Source: UBA2588 sp002339805
Lineage (GTDB): Bacteria > Chloroflexota > Dehalococcoidia > Lucifugimonadales > UBA3495
Direction of reading: 5' to 3'
Length of the DNA stretch: 64,000 bases
NCBI GenBank assembly: GCA_045562555.1
Contig: JBJKVO010000015.1
Location: forward strand, 372,001 to 436,000
The translations under genes and the position numbers were made by a program. Every line of letters begins with the position of its first letter. Position 1 is the stretch's first letter. The notes below the pieces were generated by a model. That model did no database searches. It saw only the letters and a list, made by a program, of their open reading frames with translations, and was not told the origin of the DNA. This document shows positions 1 through 8,710 of this stretch, piece by piece.

Positions 1-76
1 CGCCTTTGATTTGCTTGATGAGATCGTCTAAGTTGATTTCTGGTTGTCGACCCGTAGGTCCACCTGGTGGATACAT
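1..76 (-). CDS. HflK-like protein, N-terminal fragment (cut by window edge)
   Basis: Only the first 25 codons lie in the window. The ATG at 76-74 follows an AAGGAC ribosome binding site (rc of 82-87). The peptide is Gly/Pro-rich and then reads PEINLDDLIKQIKG. That resembles the start of HflK-type SPFH proteins, where a Gly/Pro-rich leader precedes a PDLDELL-like segment. HflK modulates the FtsH protease at the membrane, and ftsH lies 0.4 kb away on the same strand, which supports the guess. With so little sequence the family call is tentative; the start itself is well supported. Confidence 0.45.
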   Translation of the reverse strand, partial: MYPPGGPTGRQPEINLDDLIKQIKG

Positions 77-209
77 AAAAAGTCCTTGTTAATTGTTAAT
101 TAGGATTACTACATTACGGTTTCTATTCTAACACGCCAATGGTATACAATTATAGTCACTTAGCAAAGATATAAGTATTGTTATTTTTTTTTAAAGGAGT
201 GACCTTTTA

Positions 210-470
210 GTGATTTACGACCCAAATTTTGATTCTCAAAAAGACGGTATTACTCGTCTGACTCTTAAATGTGCCCATCAGAATGGGATGATGTATGCCA
301 TTCCTGCGGATAAGAGTTGGGTTTGTGATGAAGATTCTAGATTTGCCCATGTAGTCGCAGGATTTATGGGAGATCTAACTTCATTGAATGATCCTAGGGT
401 AGATGCTTTGATGCAGCAATGGGGATTATATTATAGAACTTTGCCTATAGACTCTGAGGTGGAAGACTAA
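210..470 (+). CDS. Small hypothetical protein, 86 aa
   Basis: A GTG start at 210 sits 10 bp after a strong AAAGGAG site (193-199), so this small frame is probably translated. The product is soluble and acidic at the C-terminus, with two cysteines (in LKCAH and WVCDED) and no membrane segment. I do not recognise a family. It converges on ftsH, and the two stop codons interlock over 467-470 (CTAA). It stands alone on the plus strand between the HflK-like start and ftsH. A Cys-containing metal-binding role is possible but not shown. Confidence 0.65.
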   Translation: MIYDPNFDSQKDGITRLTLKCAHQNGMMYAIPADKSWVCDEDSRFAHVVAGFMGDLTSLNDPRVDALMQQWGLYYRTLPIDSEVED

Positions 471-2440
471 TCTATAGGATCATTTATTATTGGCATCGAA
501 GGAGCTGCTTGCCCCCCTGGATTGATTTGAGGAGGGGTGTCAGGAGTAAATGGTTTTGGATCAGGCCCGGGTTCTGGGGACTCTCCTGTTTCTGGGTTTA
601 ATTCATCTGTTCCACTGATACTATTGAATAATTTGTCTAGGTTCTCACCTGATACAGCTTCGTATTCAATAAGATATTCTGCAATTTGAACTAATTTGGG
701 CTTATTCTCTTCTATAAGTTCATTAGCTTTGTCATAGGCCCAAGAGATTAATGAGTGTACTTCTTGGTCAATTTCTTCTGCGATTTTATCACCGTAATCT
801 CTTTCCTCGTTGCTTTGGTTCCCTAGAAACACCATTTCCTGTCGTTTCCCAAATGTGCGAGGTCCTAAACTTGCGCTCATTCCATATCGTTTTACCATTT
901 CTAGAGCAACTTTGGTCGCTCGTTCGATATCGTTACTTGCCCCTGTCGTGACCTCAGAGAATATTTTTTCTTCTGCTACTCTTCCCCCCATCATGACAGC
1001 CATCATGTCGCTGAATTGATTCTTCGTCCATAGCGACCGGTCTTCTTCAGGCAATAGGGTAGTGTGACCGCCCATATTACCTCTGGAAATTATTGAAATT
1101 TTATGAACTTTGTCAGCATGAGGAAGTAGCCATCCAACCAAAGCATGCCCAGCTTCGTGGTATGCAGTCATTTCTTTCTCTCTGGAACTGATTACTTTAC
1201 TTTTCCTCTGTGGCCCTGCTTGGACTCGTTCGATCGCTTCTTCAAATTGTTCCATAAATATAGATTTTTGATTATTACGGGCAGCTAATATTGCAGCTTC
1301 GTTAACTAAGTTTGATAGGTCAGCACCACTAAATCCTGGTGTCTCTTTGGCCAGGGCATCCATATCAATTTTCTTATCTAAAGGCTTGCCAGCTGCGTGA
1401 ACACCCAAGATGGCTTTTCTTCCACTGATATCTGGGAGGTCTAGCGTGACTCTTCGGTCAAACCTACCTGGGCGTAATAAAGCAGGGTCTAAAATGTCAG
1501 GTCTATTTGTAGCTGCTAAAACAATAATATTAGTATTTTTTTCAAATCCATCCATTTCAACAAGGATTTGATTCAGTGTTTGTTCTCTCTCGTCGTGACC
1601 TCCACCTAATCCTGCACCTCTATGGCGACCAACGGCGTCAATTTCGTCCACAAATATTATACAGGGAGCGTTGCGTTTAGCTTGCTCAAATAAGTCTCGG
1701 ACTCTTGATGCGCCAACTCCTACAAACATTTCCACGAATTCACTTCCGCTAATATGGAAGAATGGTACTCCAGCTTCACCTGCTACCGCTCGTGAAAGCA
1801 ATGTTTTGCCTGTTCCTGGTTGACCTACCAAAAGAACTCCAGTTGGAATACGTGCGCCAAGTGCCTGGAATTTTTCCGGCTGCTTAAGAAACTCTACGAT
1901 TTCTACAAGCTCTTCTTTGGATTCTTCTACTCCAGCGACATCATCAAAGGTTACAGTGGGTTTGGACATGTTAGTCATTTTGGCTTTACTGCGACCAAAA
2001 CTCATAGTTTGGTTGTTGCCGCCTTGAGCTTGTCTCATCATGAAAATGATTAAGGCGCCAAAGAATATTAATGGCAAAAAGTTTATGAGAAGCCCAAACA
2101 AGTTAGAGAATCCTCCTGATCCCTTGTAGGATACTTGGATACCCGAATCCGCCCCTACGGGCACATCATTATCTGCCAAAATGGATAAAATATCTGTATC
2201 ATTCCCAATTCTGCTTGTGAATTGTTTTAAATCATCAGACTGTCGAAACGGGATAATAGTCAATTCGTTTTCTCTAACTATTATTTCTTGTATTTCGCCA
2301 CGTTGAGCTTTTTGGATTACTTCTGAAACAGATATTTCGTTAGTGTTTATGGTTGGCGCGAAGCTATATATTACTAGAATCACTCCTAGTACTATCAATC
2401 CATAAACTAAACCACTTTGGAACCACTTTTTATTCTTCAT
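467..2440 (-). CDS. ftsH: ATP-dependent zinc metalloprotease FtsH
   Basis: Membrane-anchored AAA+ protease that degrades unneeded or misfolded membrane and regulatory proteins. It has two membrane segments (about residues 10-27 and 114-135) around a periplasmic domain. The AAA module has Walker A GQPGTGKT (206-213), Walker B IIFVDEID (261-268) and the second region of homology RPGRFDRR (323-330). The zinc site HEAGH is at 428-432, with the third-ligand region NDIERA near 505. At 657 aa it is full length; the last 45 residues are a Pro-rich tail. Its promoter is at 2467-2495, and the start has a spaced AGGTG site. Confidence 0.97.
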   Translation of the reverse strand: MKNKKWFQSGLVYGLIVLGVILVIYSFAPTINTNEISVSEVIQKAQRGEIQEIIVRENELTIIPFRQSDDLKQFTSRIGNDTDILSILADNDVPVGADSGIQVSYKGSGGFSNLFGLLINFLPLIFFGALIIFMMRQAQGGNNQTMSFGRSKAKMTNMSKPTVTFDDVAGVEESKEELVEIVEFLKQPEKFQALGARIPTGVLLVGQPGTGKTLLSRAVAGEAGVPFFHISGSEFVEMFVGVGASRVRDLFEQAKRNAPCIIFVDEIDAVGRHRGAGLGGGHDEREQTLNQILVEMDGFEKNTNIIVLAATNRPDILDPALLRPGRFDRRVTLDLPDISGRKAILGVHAAGKPLDKKIDMDALAKETPGFSGADLSNLVNEAAILAARNNQKSIFMEQFEEAIERVQAGPQRKSKVISSREKEMTAYHEAGHALVGWLLPHADKVHKISIISRGNMGGHTTLLPEEDRSLWTKNQFSDMMAVMMGGRVAEEKIFSEVTTGASNDIERATKVALEMVKRYGMSASLGPRTFGKRQEMVFLGNQSNEERDYGDKIAEEIDQEVHSLISWAYDKANELIEENKPKLVQIAEYLIEYEAVSGENLDKLFNSISGTDELNPETGESPEPGPDPKPFTPDTPPQINPGGQAAPSMPIINDPID

Positions 2441-2466
2441 CTAATCTTTATCACCTTGATACTACT

Positions 2467-2495
2467 ATTGTATCCAACACCTATTTAATTTGCAA
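2467..2495 (-). promoter_or_regulatory. Putative sigma70 promoter of ftsH
   Basis: Read on the minus strand: -35 TTGCAA (2495-2490), a 17-bp spacer, then -10 TACAAT (2472-2467). It lies 27-55 bp upstream of the ftsH start, with no other gene between. Confidence 0.6.
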
Positions 2496-2610
2496 AATAC
2501 TTCTGGTGTGTGAATGGTAATAATTCATATTAGGGACACATACGCTTAGATACATGCTGAGCAATGGCAGGTAAGAGATATGTGTCGTTAACTGAGATAA
2601 GTGCTCTAAC

Positions 2611-2639
2611 TTGTAAAGCGGTATGTGCTTTGCTACAAT
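2611..2639 (+). promoter_or_regulatory. Putative sigma70 promoter of the dienelactone hydrolase gene
   Basis: -35 TTGTAA (2611-2616), 17-bp spacer, -10 TACAAT (2634-2639), about 70 bp upstream of the ATG at 2708. The rest of the 267-bp divergent spacer (2441-2707) shows no further gene or RNA that I can recognise. Confidence 0.5.
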
Positions 2640-2707
2640 CCCATTGCTGATAAAACCCTTGCTTGTACATGTATGAGTGAAGAGAGTTTATATAGAGGAG
2701 GGTAATT

Positions 2708-3448
2708 ATGCCATCATTTTGGGAAAATATTAGGTTTCCAGACGACCACAGTGCCGAAGGAGAGGATATGGCTACTTACGTTAGCTATCCAGTAGGTGCA
2801 GAAAATGTTCCGGCAATAATCGTAGTACAAGAGGCTTTTGGTGTGAACGGTCATATGACAAAAGTGTGTGACCAATTTGCAGAGCAAGGTTTCGTAGCAG
2901 TATCTCCTGCTATATTCCATAGACAAAGCCCAAATCCAAAAATTCCATACGGAGATCCTTCAGTTCCCACTTACATGGGAAATATGCAGGGAGAGGAAAT
3001 AATCGACGATATCAACCAGACAATTGATTATCTTCAAAATATGTACCCTAGGACTCATGGTCAAAAGATTGGAATAGTCGGGTACTGTTTGGGAGGCAGG
3101 GTAACATATCTAGCTGCAACAAGCTGTCCCGGGTTAAGTGCCGCATCTGTATATTACGGCGGCGGTGTTAATGAAACTTTTCCTGATGGAGTTAATCCTT
3201 TATCTTTGACTGAAAATATTGAAATTCCTGTAATGGGTAATTTTGGAGAAACAGATACAAGACCATCTCCAGAGCATGTAGCGGAAATGGAGGAATCTCT
3301 TAAGAGAAACGGTAAAACTTATGATTTCAAGATCTACCCTGGCGCAGGTCATGGGTTTAACTGCGATGAAAGAGATAGCTATGATGAAGCTGCTGCTAAA
3401 GACGCATTTGACCGAACTTTAGGTTGGTTTAATAAACATTTGAAGTAG
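2708..3448 (+). CDS. Dienelactone hydrolase family protein
   Basis: Alpha/beta hydrolase of the dienelactone hydrolase family, 246 aa, the usual size. The Cys-Asp-His triad is visible: C127 in GYCLGG, D183 in GETDTRPS and H215 in GAGHGF. The conserved Glu that activates the cysteine is E42 in QEAFG. Family members hydrolyse dienelactones in ring-cleavage pathways, but many act on other esters, so the substrate is open. No signal peptide, so cytoplasmic. The start has a GAGGAGGG site 6 bp upstream. The gene is monocistronic between its own promoter (2611-2639) and the terminator at 3471-3505. Confidence 0.9.
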   Translation: MPSFWENIRFPDDHSAEGEDMATYVSYPVGAENVPAIIVVQEAFGVNGHMTKVCDQFAEQGFVAVSPAIFHRQSPNPKIPYGDPSVPTYMGNMQGEEIIDDINQTIDYLQNMYPRTHGQKIGIVGYCLGGRVTYLAATSCPGLSAASVYYGGGVNETFPDGVNPLSLTENIEIPVMGNFGETDTRPSPEHVAEMEESLKRNGKTYDFKIYPGAGHGFNCDERDSYDEAAAKDAFDRTLGWFNKHLK

Positions 3449-3470
3449 ACAGAGATAATTGGAAGTTGAA

Positions 3471-3505
3471 GAAAGGGCTCTCGGTATATTACCGAGAGCC
3501 CTTTC
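3471..3505. terminator. Bidirectional hairpin terminator
   Basis: A perfect 16-bp stem (3471-3486 with 3490-3505) with a TAT loop lies between the convergent hydrolase and decarboxylase genes. The stem ends in A/T-rich arms, so it could stop transcription from both sides. Confidence 0.85.
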
Positions 3506-3508
3506 TCA

Positions 3509-4060
3509 TTACATGAAAGAGTTTCTGAATCTGTACAGTGTGAATTCTGGTTCAGGAGTGGGTACCGGGAGATAATCAGTCTCGTCGATCTTTGCTACTA
3601 TAAACCAAGGCCCATCCTCGGTTAATGCCCTATCGAATACTTCAGATAACGATTCTAAATCATCTACGAGTTGTGTTTTTTCAATTCCACACCCTTGGGC
3701 TACTTCCACAAGTTCTGTACCGGTTGAGGTGTGAGTTGCCTGCCTACCGGTTTGTCCCCACATTTCATTATCGTATACAAGGACAATTAGGTTTTTGGGA
3801 TTTTCTCGATTTATAGTGGCTAAGGTTCCTAAATTCATAAGTAAAGAACCATCTCCGTCTAGAGATATGATTTTTTCATTTGATGATAGGGACATCCCTA
3901 GTGCTATAGAAGAACATAATCCCATGTTTCCATATGTATAGAAATTCCTGTCACGGTGTTCAGCATGCCAGAGTTCGTCGCTAGTGGGTCCCAAGTTAGC
4001 GACTATGGGTTGGTTATCCAGTTTTGAAAGTATTAATTTTGTTGCGTCAAATCTAAACAC
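3509..4060 (-). CDS. comE: Sulfopyruvate/phosphonopyruvate decarboxylase-like, beta (ThDP-binding) subunit
   Basis: C-terminal half of a split ThDP-dependent decarboxylase. It carries the ThDP/Mg motif GDGSLLMNLG and a VLVYDNEMWG segment. The alpha half is the next gene upstream, as in ComDE sulfopyruvate decarboxylase, which converts sulfopyruvate to sulfoacetaldehyde. The related phosphonopyruvate and other 2-oxoacid decarboxylases cannot be excluded. I prefer the GTG at 4060: a perfect GGAGGT lies 4 bp before it, whereas the ATG at 4072 overlaps that site and has none of its own. It overlaps the alpha gene by 8 bp, so translation is probably coupled. Confidence 0.8.
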   Translation of the reverse strand: MFRFDATKLILSKLDNQPIVANLGPTSDELWHAEHRDRNFYTYGNMGLCSSIALGMSLSSNEKIISLDGDGSLLMNLGTLATINRENPKNLIVLVYDNEMWGQTGRQATHTSTGTELVEVAQGCGIEKTQLVDDLESLSEVFDRALTEDGPWFIVAKIDETDYLPVPTPEPEFTLYRFRNSFM

Positions 4061-4559
4061 TTTTACCTCCATGCAGCAAGGAAGTTAAGCATATTCCTAC
4101 CGGTTGTCGGTTAGCAAAACATAATTTTAGTGCACCATCTATGAGTTGATCCATTTTGAATTCGTCATCTATGGTGTAATTGACTATTCCTAGCATGTCC
4201 ATGATGGGATTCGTTATTTTCCCCATGGCTACTTGAGAGATGTTGAATTCGCCGGGGCCTCCTCTCATATTTATAAACATAGGGATTGGTGCTCGTGCAG
4301 GAACGCACAAAGTTGCAATCGCATTAACGCTATTGCCAAAACCGCTTGTTTGCATGAACACGGCGGCTTTTTTGCCTACAGCATAACCTCCAACTGCAAT
4401 CCCGATAGCTTCTTCTTCTCGAGTAGCGGGTACTAACTGAAAAAAACTGTCTTTCTCGATAATGCTAGTAACTTTCCCGATAGAGTGATCAGGCACATAA
4501 GAGATCAGTGACACGTCTGCCTTTTTTAGTGAATCTACGATTGTTTGTTCCCAGCTCAT
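4053..4559 (-). CDS. comD: Sulfopyruvate/phosphonopyruvate decarboxylase-like, alpha subunit
   Basis: N-terminal (PYR) half of the split ThDP enzyme, 168 aa, a normal length for ComD. The conserved ThDP-activating Glu lies in the TREEEAIGIAVGGYAVGKK stretch, followed by the MQTSGFGNSVNA segment typical of this family. It should form a heteromer with the adjacent beta subunit. The start has an AAGG site. I see no sulfolactate or taurine genes next to it that would fix the substrate, so the sulfopyruvate assignment rests on family resemblance and the split gene order. Confidence 0.8.
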   Translation of the reverse strand: MSWEQTIVDSLKKADVSLISYVPDHSIGKVTSIIEKDSFFQLVPATREEEAIGIAVGGYAVGKKAAVFMQTSGFGNSVNAIATLCVPARAPIPMFINMRGGPGEFNISQVAMGKITNPIMDMLGIVNYTIDDEFKMDQLIDGALKLCFANRQPVGICLTSLLHGGKSV

Positions 4560-4595
4560 ATTAACCTTCTTTCGTATTTATTGAATTATTAAGCA

Positions 4596-5006
4596 TTAGT
4601 CTTGAATTTTGCCACTATATGCTTCTCGCGCTTCTTCTAGTTTTTCTACAAACAGTTCTGGGTCCCTAGTTAGTAATACGATTCTGCGACCTCTGTAAAG
4701 ATGTATCCTCCATCTGTCTGGTACTTGTAGATGTAACGGGTCTACCCTTTCTATATTTTCGAAAGGAATTATTTTAACTCTGGGTTTGCCGTAGCGGATT
4801 AAGATACAGTCTTCGTATATTTCAATTTCCCTAGCTCTTGTAAACCATACATATACTGCGACCAATGCTCCTACTATAACTAGTGTTTGCCCACTTTCAC
4901 CTTGTAATAGTCCATATGCTATTACGAACAGTGCGAATATCAGTGTGAAATTCACTGAACCTCGGTATTTATCTGAGTGTATAAACTGTGAGTTTGGTTG
5001 TTTCAT
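4596..5006 (-). CDS. Small membrane protein with PH-like domain, 136 aa
   Basis: Two close hydrophobic segments (about residues 18-34 and 38-54) form a membrane hairpin. A soluble domain follows with the pattern IEIYEDCILIRYGKPRVKII, then ENIERVDPL and GRRIVLLTRDPE. This resembles the bacterial PH (YdbS/YcxB-like) fold found in small membrane proteins. Function unknown. It lies between the decarboxylase genes and tRNA-Pro on the same strand and could be co-transcribed with either. Family assignment is by pattern only. Confidence 0.65.
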   Translation of the reverse strand: MKQPNSQFIHSDKYRGSVNFTLIFALFVIAYGLLQGESGQTLVIVGALVAVYVWFTRAREIEIYEDCILIRYGKPRVKIIPFENIERVDPLHLQVPDRWRIHLYRGRRIVLLTRDPELFVEKLEEAREAYSGKIQD

Positions 5007-5022
5007 ATTATCCTACTTTTAA

Positions 5023-5099
5023 TGGTCGGGGCGGCCAGATTCGAACTGGCGACCCCCTACACCCCATGCAGGTGCGCTACCGGGCTGCGCTACGCCCCG
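5023..5099 (-). tRNA. tRNA-Pro(GGG)
   Basis: A complete cloverleaf reads on the minus strand. The 7-bp acceptor stem pairs 5099-5093 with 5033-5027, the T-arm contains GTTCGAATC, and the anticodon loop ATGGGGT gives anticodon GGG. Discriminator A and CCA are encoded in the DNA (5026-5023). Confidence 0.95.
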
Positions 5100-5211
5100 A
5101 CAAAACACTATTCTATCAGAAATATATGTATATACGAATTCAATACAATGCTTTCATAAGACACAATGTTATTTATTGTGTATATTTAGTCACAAATGAG
5201 CAGGTGAATGT

Positions 5212-6483
5212 ATGCCAGGTCCTTTAGAAGGTATATCAGTACTAGAATTTACAGAAGTGATTTCTGGCCCATTGGCGGGGATGATTTTATCTGATTACGG
5301 AGCATCTGTAATAAAGGTAGAGCCTCCGTGGGGAGATTCTTGGCGCTATATGTACAAGATTTCAGAGTCGGAAAGCAGGCCTTTCATGGCTTATAACCGC
5401 GGCAAAAGGCACATGACATTAAATTTAAAGCACCCTGAAGCAAGGCAGATAACTCAAAAACTTGTGAAGGATTCAGATGTGGTTATTGTAAATTCATCTC
5501 CAAACGTTGCTGAGAGTCTGGGAATTGGTTATGAGCAGTTAGCTAATACAAACCCAAGAATTATTTATTGTGAAAACACTGCTTATGGATCTTATGCAGG
5601 CGATGGGTATGTATCAGGATATGATCTGGTTATTCAGGGTGTTTGTGGTCTTATAGGAACTGAGAGCAGAATTGATGATTCAGGTAGACCAGAGCAAATT
5701 TGGTCTACTCCTCTTATAGATACTGCATCGGGTATCAATTTGGTCGCATCCATATGTGCAGCATTGTATTACAGAGAGAAGACAGACTTGGGTCAAAAAA
5801 TTGAGACTAATTTACTGTCGTGTGCTTTCCAATTGATGGGGATGAGGCTAGTAGAGGTGGAGTCTTTAGATAAGTCTCGAAACTTAGAATTTGTACAAGA
5901 TGTAACTAATCTTAGGAAAGCTAAGTTGAGTCATAAAGAGATAAGAGATTTTTATGAGTCCAGACAGGATATAACGCCAGGTAACATATATTACCGTACT
6001 TTTTTAACCTCTGATGGCGCACTGGCTGTTGCTTGCCTCAATGACCCTCTGAGGGAAAAGTTATTACAAGTATTGGAATTAGAAGACATAAGATTTGAGA
6101 TAGGCTACGATCCTAAAGCTCGACGAAGCATGGAATTTGGAGATCGATTGGTAGAATTGGCAGAGTCTAAATTTAATAATCGAAGTACAGATGACTGGCT
6201 TACTATATTGTTTGCAAACAATATACCTGCTGGACCAATACGTTTTAAAGAAGAATTATTTTCTGATTATAAATTGATAGAAAATGGGTTTCTAATTGAC
6301 GTAAACCACAAAGAACAAGGGAACGTTAGAATGACAGGAGGATTGGCAAGATTTAGTAAAAGCAACCTTGAAATCAAGCATCATTTGGGTGGATTGGGGG
6401 AGCACACTGAGGAAATCTTAGCAGAGTATGGCTTTACTGAGTCACAGAGGATTGAGTTCAGGAATGCTGGACTAATTAAATGA
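5212..6483 (+). CDS. CaiB/BaiF (class III) CoA-transferase family protein
   Basis: Family III CoA-transferase, 423 aa, which moves CoA between organic acids through an aspartyl-CoA thioester. Typical N-terminal segments are present: LEFTEVISGPLAGMILSDYGA, VIKVEPP and NRGKRHMTLNLKHP. The likely catalytic Asp is in PLIDTASG. Substrates in this family range from carnitine and oxalate to aromatic acids and cannot be read from the sequence. The gene stands alone after tRNA-Pro; AGGTGA precedes the ATG. A 12-bp hairpin follows the stop directly. A second paralog lies at 27921-29108. Confidence 0.92.
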   Translation: MPGPLEGISVLEFTEVISGPLAGMILSDYGASVIKVEPPWGDSWRYMYKISESESRPFMAYNRGKRHMTLNLKHPEARQITQKLVKDSDVVIVNSSPNVAESLGIGYEQLANTNPRIIYCENTAYGSYAGDGYVSGYDLVIQGVCGLIGTESRIDDSGRPEQIWSTPLIDTASGINLVASICAALYYREKTDLGQKIETNLLSCAFQLMGMRLVEVESLDKSRNLEFVQDVTNLRKAKLSHKEIRDFYESRQDITPGNIYYRTFLTSDGALAVACLNDPLREKLLQVLELEDIRFEIGYDPKARRSMEFGDRLVELAESKFNNRSTDDWLTILFANNIPAGPIRFKEELFSDYKLIENGFLIDVNHKEQGNVRMTGGLARFSKSNLEIKHHLGGLGEHTEEILAEYGFTESQRIEFRNAGLIK

Positions 6484-6512
6484 AAAGGAGCTACTTATTT
6501 GTAGCTCCTTTT
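6483..6512. terminator. Bidirectional hairpin terminator
   Basis: A perfect 12-bp stem (6483-6494 with 6501-6512) has a six-base loop and A/T-tract arms. It sits between the convergent CoA-transferase and flavin-monooxygenase genes and overlaps the last base of the CoA-transferase stop codon. Confidence 0.85.
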
Positions 6513-6522
6513 CTAAAATAAT

Positions 6523-7668
6523 CTAGAAGTTTTTGACCGCAGGGATTACTTTTTCGCCTATCAGTTCAATAGATCTCATTACGTCATTATGTGCCATGTC
6601 GCCTTCATTTCCATATATCAGTATATATCCAGGGTCTAGTTCTTTTTTGATATGTCTCAATTTCTCGATCACTGTTTCTGGTGTGCCAACGACTATGTTA
6701 TAGGCATTTTGTAATTCTTCGTAGCTCATTCTCTTGCCCATCGTGCCTGTACCTATCACTGGTCTGGACATTTTTATTTTGAGAGCTTCACGAGACTGGT
6801 ACCCTGGAGGATCATTAAACTCGGCTGGGCCTCGGTTTCTGTGAGCTTCTGTCCATAGATATTTTCTTCCTACTTCTTGAGCTTTTTCTTCTGTGTCTGC
6901 AACAAATACTTTCATGAGGTAACCAAAATGTTCTGGACCAGGGGTATAACCTATTTTATTTGCAGTTTCAAAATAGATATCTTTGAGCTGTTTTGTAAGA
7001 TCTAATAATGAACCTAGGTTCATGTAAGGATATTGTCTTTCAGCTGCCCAAATAACACTTTCAGGGCTACCTGTTCCAGGAAACCACACTTGAGGGTGAG
7101 GATCTCGTTGTATAGGGACAACCCATGGATTCACCATCCTGTGAGGCCAATATCTTCCTTCCCATCTGAAAGGCCCAGGAGTTGTCCAGCATTTGACAAT
7201 TAAGTCATGAGCTTCTTCAAATCTGGCACGGTTTTCTGTAGGACTTATTCCAGCATGTAGCGTTTCTACTGCTGTGCCACGTACAAAGCCTGAAATTATT
7301 CGCCCTCCAGAAATGCAATCTAACATAGCTATTTCTTCCGCCATTTTTACGGGATCTTGTACTGCTATCACATTACCTAACATAGCTATTTTTACGTTTT
7401 TGGTGACTTTGGCAATACAAGCGGCGTCTATATTTACCGATGGTTTCATGCACCAGTAGGAACTGTGATGTTCGTTTGACATAATACCGTCAAAACCCAC
7501 TTGATCCGCCAAAGCATATTGGTCGTGGTAATTTGAATACAATTCATGAGCCTTTATGGGATCGAACATAGTGTTAGGGAAGTGCATTCGTCCCGATTCG
7601 TATCCTTCGATATCATCTTCAGTGACGTGCCCATAAGGTTGCTCAGAAAACCAGAAAACTTCTGTCAT
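6523..7668 (-). CDS. LLM-class flavin-dependent oxidoreductase (381 aa)
   Basis: Bacterial-luciferase-like TIM-barrel flavin enzyme. The N-terminus has FNEHHSSYW-like text (SNEHHSSYWCMKPS), the hallmark of reduced-flavin monooxygenases. AMLGNVIAVQDPVKMAEEIAMLD and GRIISGFVRGTA follow, then the insertion and C-terminal segments of the long LLM type. Substrate and cofactor (FMNH2 or F420) are not deducible. The start follows GGAGG with a 5-bp gap. Downstream of the alpha/beta hydrolase on the same strand with 25 bp between, so the two probably form an operon for one organic substrate. Confidence 0.9.
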   Translation of the reverse strand: MTEVFWFSEQPYGHVTEDDIEGYESGRMHFPNTMFDPIKAHELYSNYHDQYALADQVGFDGIMSNEHHSSYWCMKPSVNIDAACIAKVTKNVKIAMLGNVIAVQDPVKMAEEIAMLDCISGGRIISGFVRGTAVETLHAGISPTENRARFEEAHDLIVKCWTTPGPFRWEGRYWPHRMVNPWVVPIQRDPHPQVWFPGTGSPESVIWAAERQYPYMNLGSLLDLTKQLKDIYFETANKIGYTPGPEHFGYLMKVFVADTEEKAQEVGRKYLWTEAHRNRGPAEFNDPPGYQSREALKIKMSRPVIGTGTMGKRMSYEELQNAYNIVVGTPETVIEKLRHIKKELDPGYILIYGNEGDMAHNDVMRSIELIGEKVIPAVKNF

Positions 7669-7693
7669 ACTATCCTCCTATTATCTTTCGTAC

Positions 7694-8485
7694 TTAATTG
7701 CTTAAGAATTTATTAACGACTGCCATAAATTCATTTGGTTTTTCAATTGCAGGGGAATGACCGCAGTTTGAGATTATTTCCAGAGTGGAGTCAGCAATAC
7801 TTGCTTGAAATAACGATCCACATTCTACTGGAATTATAGCATCATTCTCTCCCCATATTATTAATGTTGGGGTGGTTATTTTTTTTAGATAAAATGGTAG
7901 GCTCCAGTTATGAAGATATGGTCTCCAGCATAGTCTTGAGGCCATTTCTCTGTTGCTATGCTCTGTGAATACTTCGTCTTGGGTTAACTCTCTAGTGTAG
8001 GCTTCATAGTTTTCCACCTGAGAAGGGTTATAGAATCGCTGCTCCAGTCTTGTTTGGGCGGAACACATGAATATTTCTGATATTTCTCCTTTTTCGGGCT
8101 TAATGCCGGCTGCGTCAATAAGAATTAGAGATTGTATGCTTGAATCATCCATTGAAGCCATTTCTGATGATATCCAACCTCCCATAGAAGACCCCATCAA
8201 AATGTAATCGCTAAGACCTAGCGCATTTACTAATTGGAGATTGAAATGAGCCATATCTGTTATTGTATATATCCAGTCAGGTCTCTCTGTTCCATTGAAC
8301 CCTGCTTGAGACGGAACATAGACAGTGTATTCTTTGGAAAGTTCTTCATGATACTTTTGCCAGCCTGAATTTCCACCAGCTCCATGGAGAAATAATAAAG
8401 ATGTATCTCCAGTACCTCCAACAAAATATTCCACAGTTGTACCAAGCACTGTTATTTCTTTTCTTGAAGCAGTTGATGAGACCAT
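7694..8485 (-). CDS. Alpha/beta hydrolase
   Basis: Alpha/beta-hydrolase fold enzyme of 263 aa. The oxyanion-hole motif is LFLHGAGG, the nucleophile elbow GSSMGG, the acid lies in WGENDAIIP and the catalytic His in NCGHSPAIEKP. The ATG at 8485 is chosen because GAGAGGG lies 8 bp before it; an upstream in-frame TTG at 8512 has no such site. The family includes C-C hydrolases, esterases and dehalogenases, and the substrate is unknown. Co-directional with the flavin monooxygenase downstream. Confidence 0.88.
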   Translation of the reverse strand: MVSSTASRKEITVLGTTVEYFVGGTGDTSLLFLHGAGGNSGWQKYHEELSKEYTVYVPSQAGFNGTERPDWIYTITDMAHFNLQLVNALGLSDYILMGSSMGGWISSEMASMDDSSIQSLILIDAAGIKPEKGEISEIFMCSAQTRLEQRFYNPSQVENYEAYTRELTQDEVFTEHSNREMASRLCWRPYLHNWSLPFYLKKITTPTLIIWGENDAIIPVECGSLFQASIADSTLEIISNCGHSPAIEKPNEFMAVVNKFLSN

Positions 8486-8576
8486 AGTAATAACCCTCTC
8501 TATTAACACCAAAATTGCACAAATTCCCTATGGAATTTGTATTATGAACTGTAAATAGAATTTTATACAAGTGGTG

Positions 8577-8582
8577 TATAAT
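8577..8582 (+). promoter_or_regulatory. -10 element of tRNA-Gln
   Basis: A perfect TATAAT lies 18 bp before the tRNA 5' end. I see no good -35 at the expected distance. Confidence 0.45.
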
Positions 8583-8600
8583 GTCAAATGTTTCGTATCT

Positions 8601-8674
8601 TGGGGATTCGTCTAATGGTAGGACATCTGATTCTGGTTCAGGTAGTGCGGGTTCGACTCCTGCATCCCCAGCCA
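8601..8674 (+). tRNA. tRNA-Gln(CTG)
   Basis: Complete cloverleaf: acceptor TGGGGAT (8601-8607) pairs with ATCCCCA (8664-8670), the T-arm contains GGTTCGACTCC, and the anticodon loop TTCTGGT gives CTG. Discriminator G plus encoded CCA (8671-8674). Confidence 0.95.
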
Positions 8675-8710
8675 TCAATTTGATTTTATTAAATTACGAG
8701 AGGTTTCCAT

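Noticed and set aside
751..1019. Overlapping plus-strand frames inside ftsH
   Set aside because: Antisense shadows of a strongly conserved gene; no ribosome sites.
4988..5227. 79-codon plus-strand frame
   Set aside because: It runs across tRNA-Pro and has no homology signs or ribosome site.
8346..8678. 110-codon minus-strand frame
   Set aside because: It reads antisense through tRNA-Gln and the start of the alpha/beta hydrolase.
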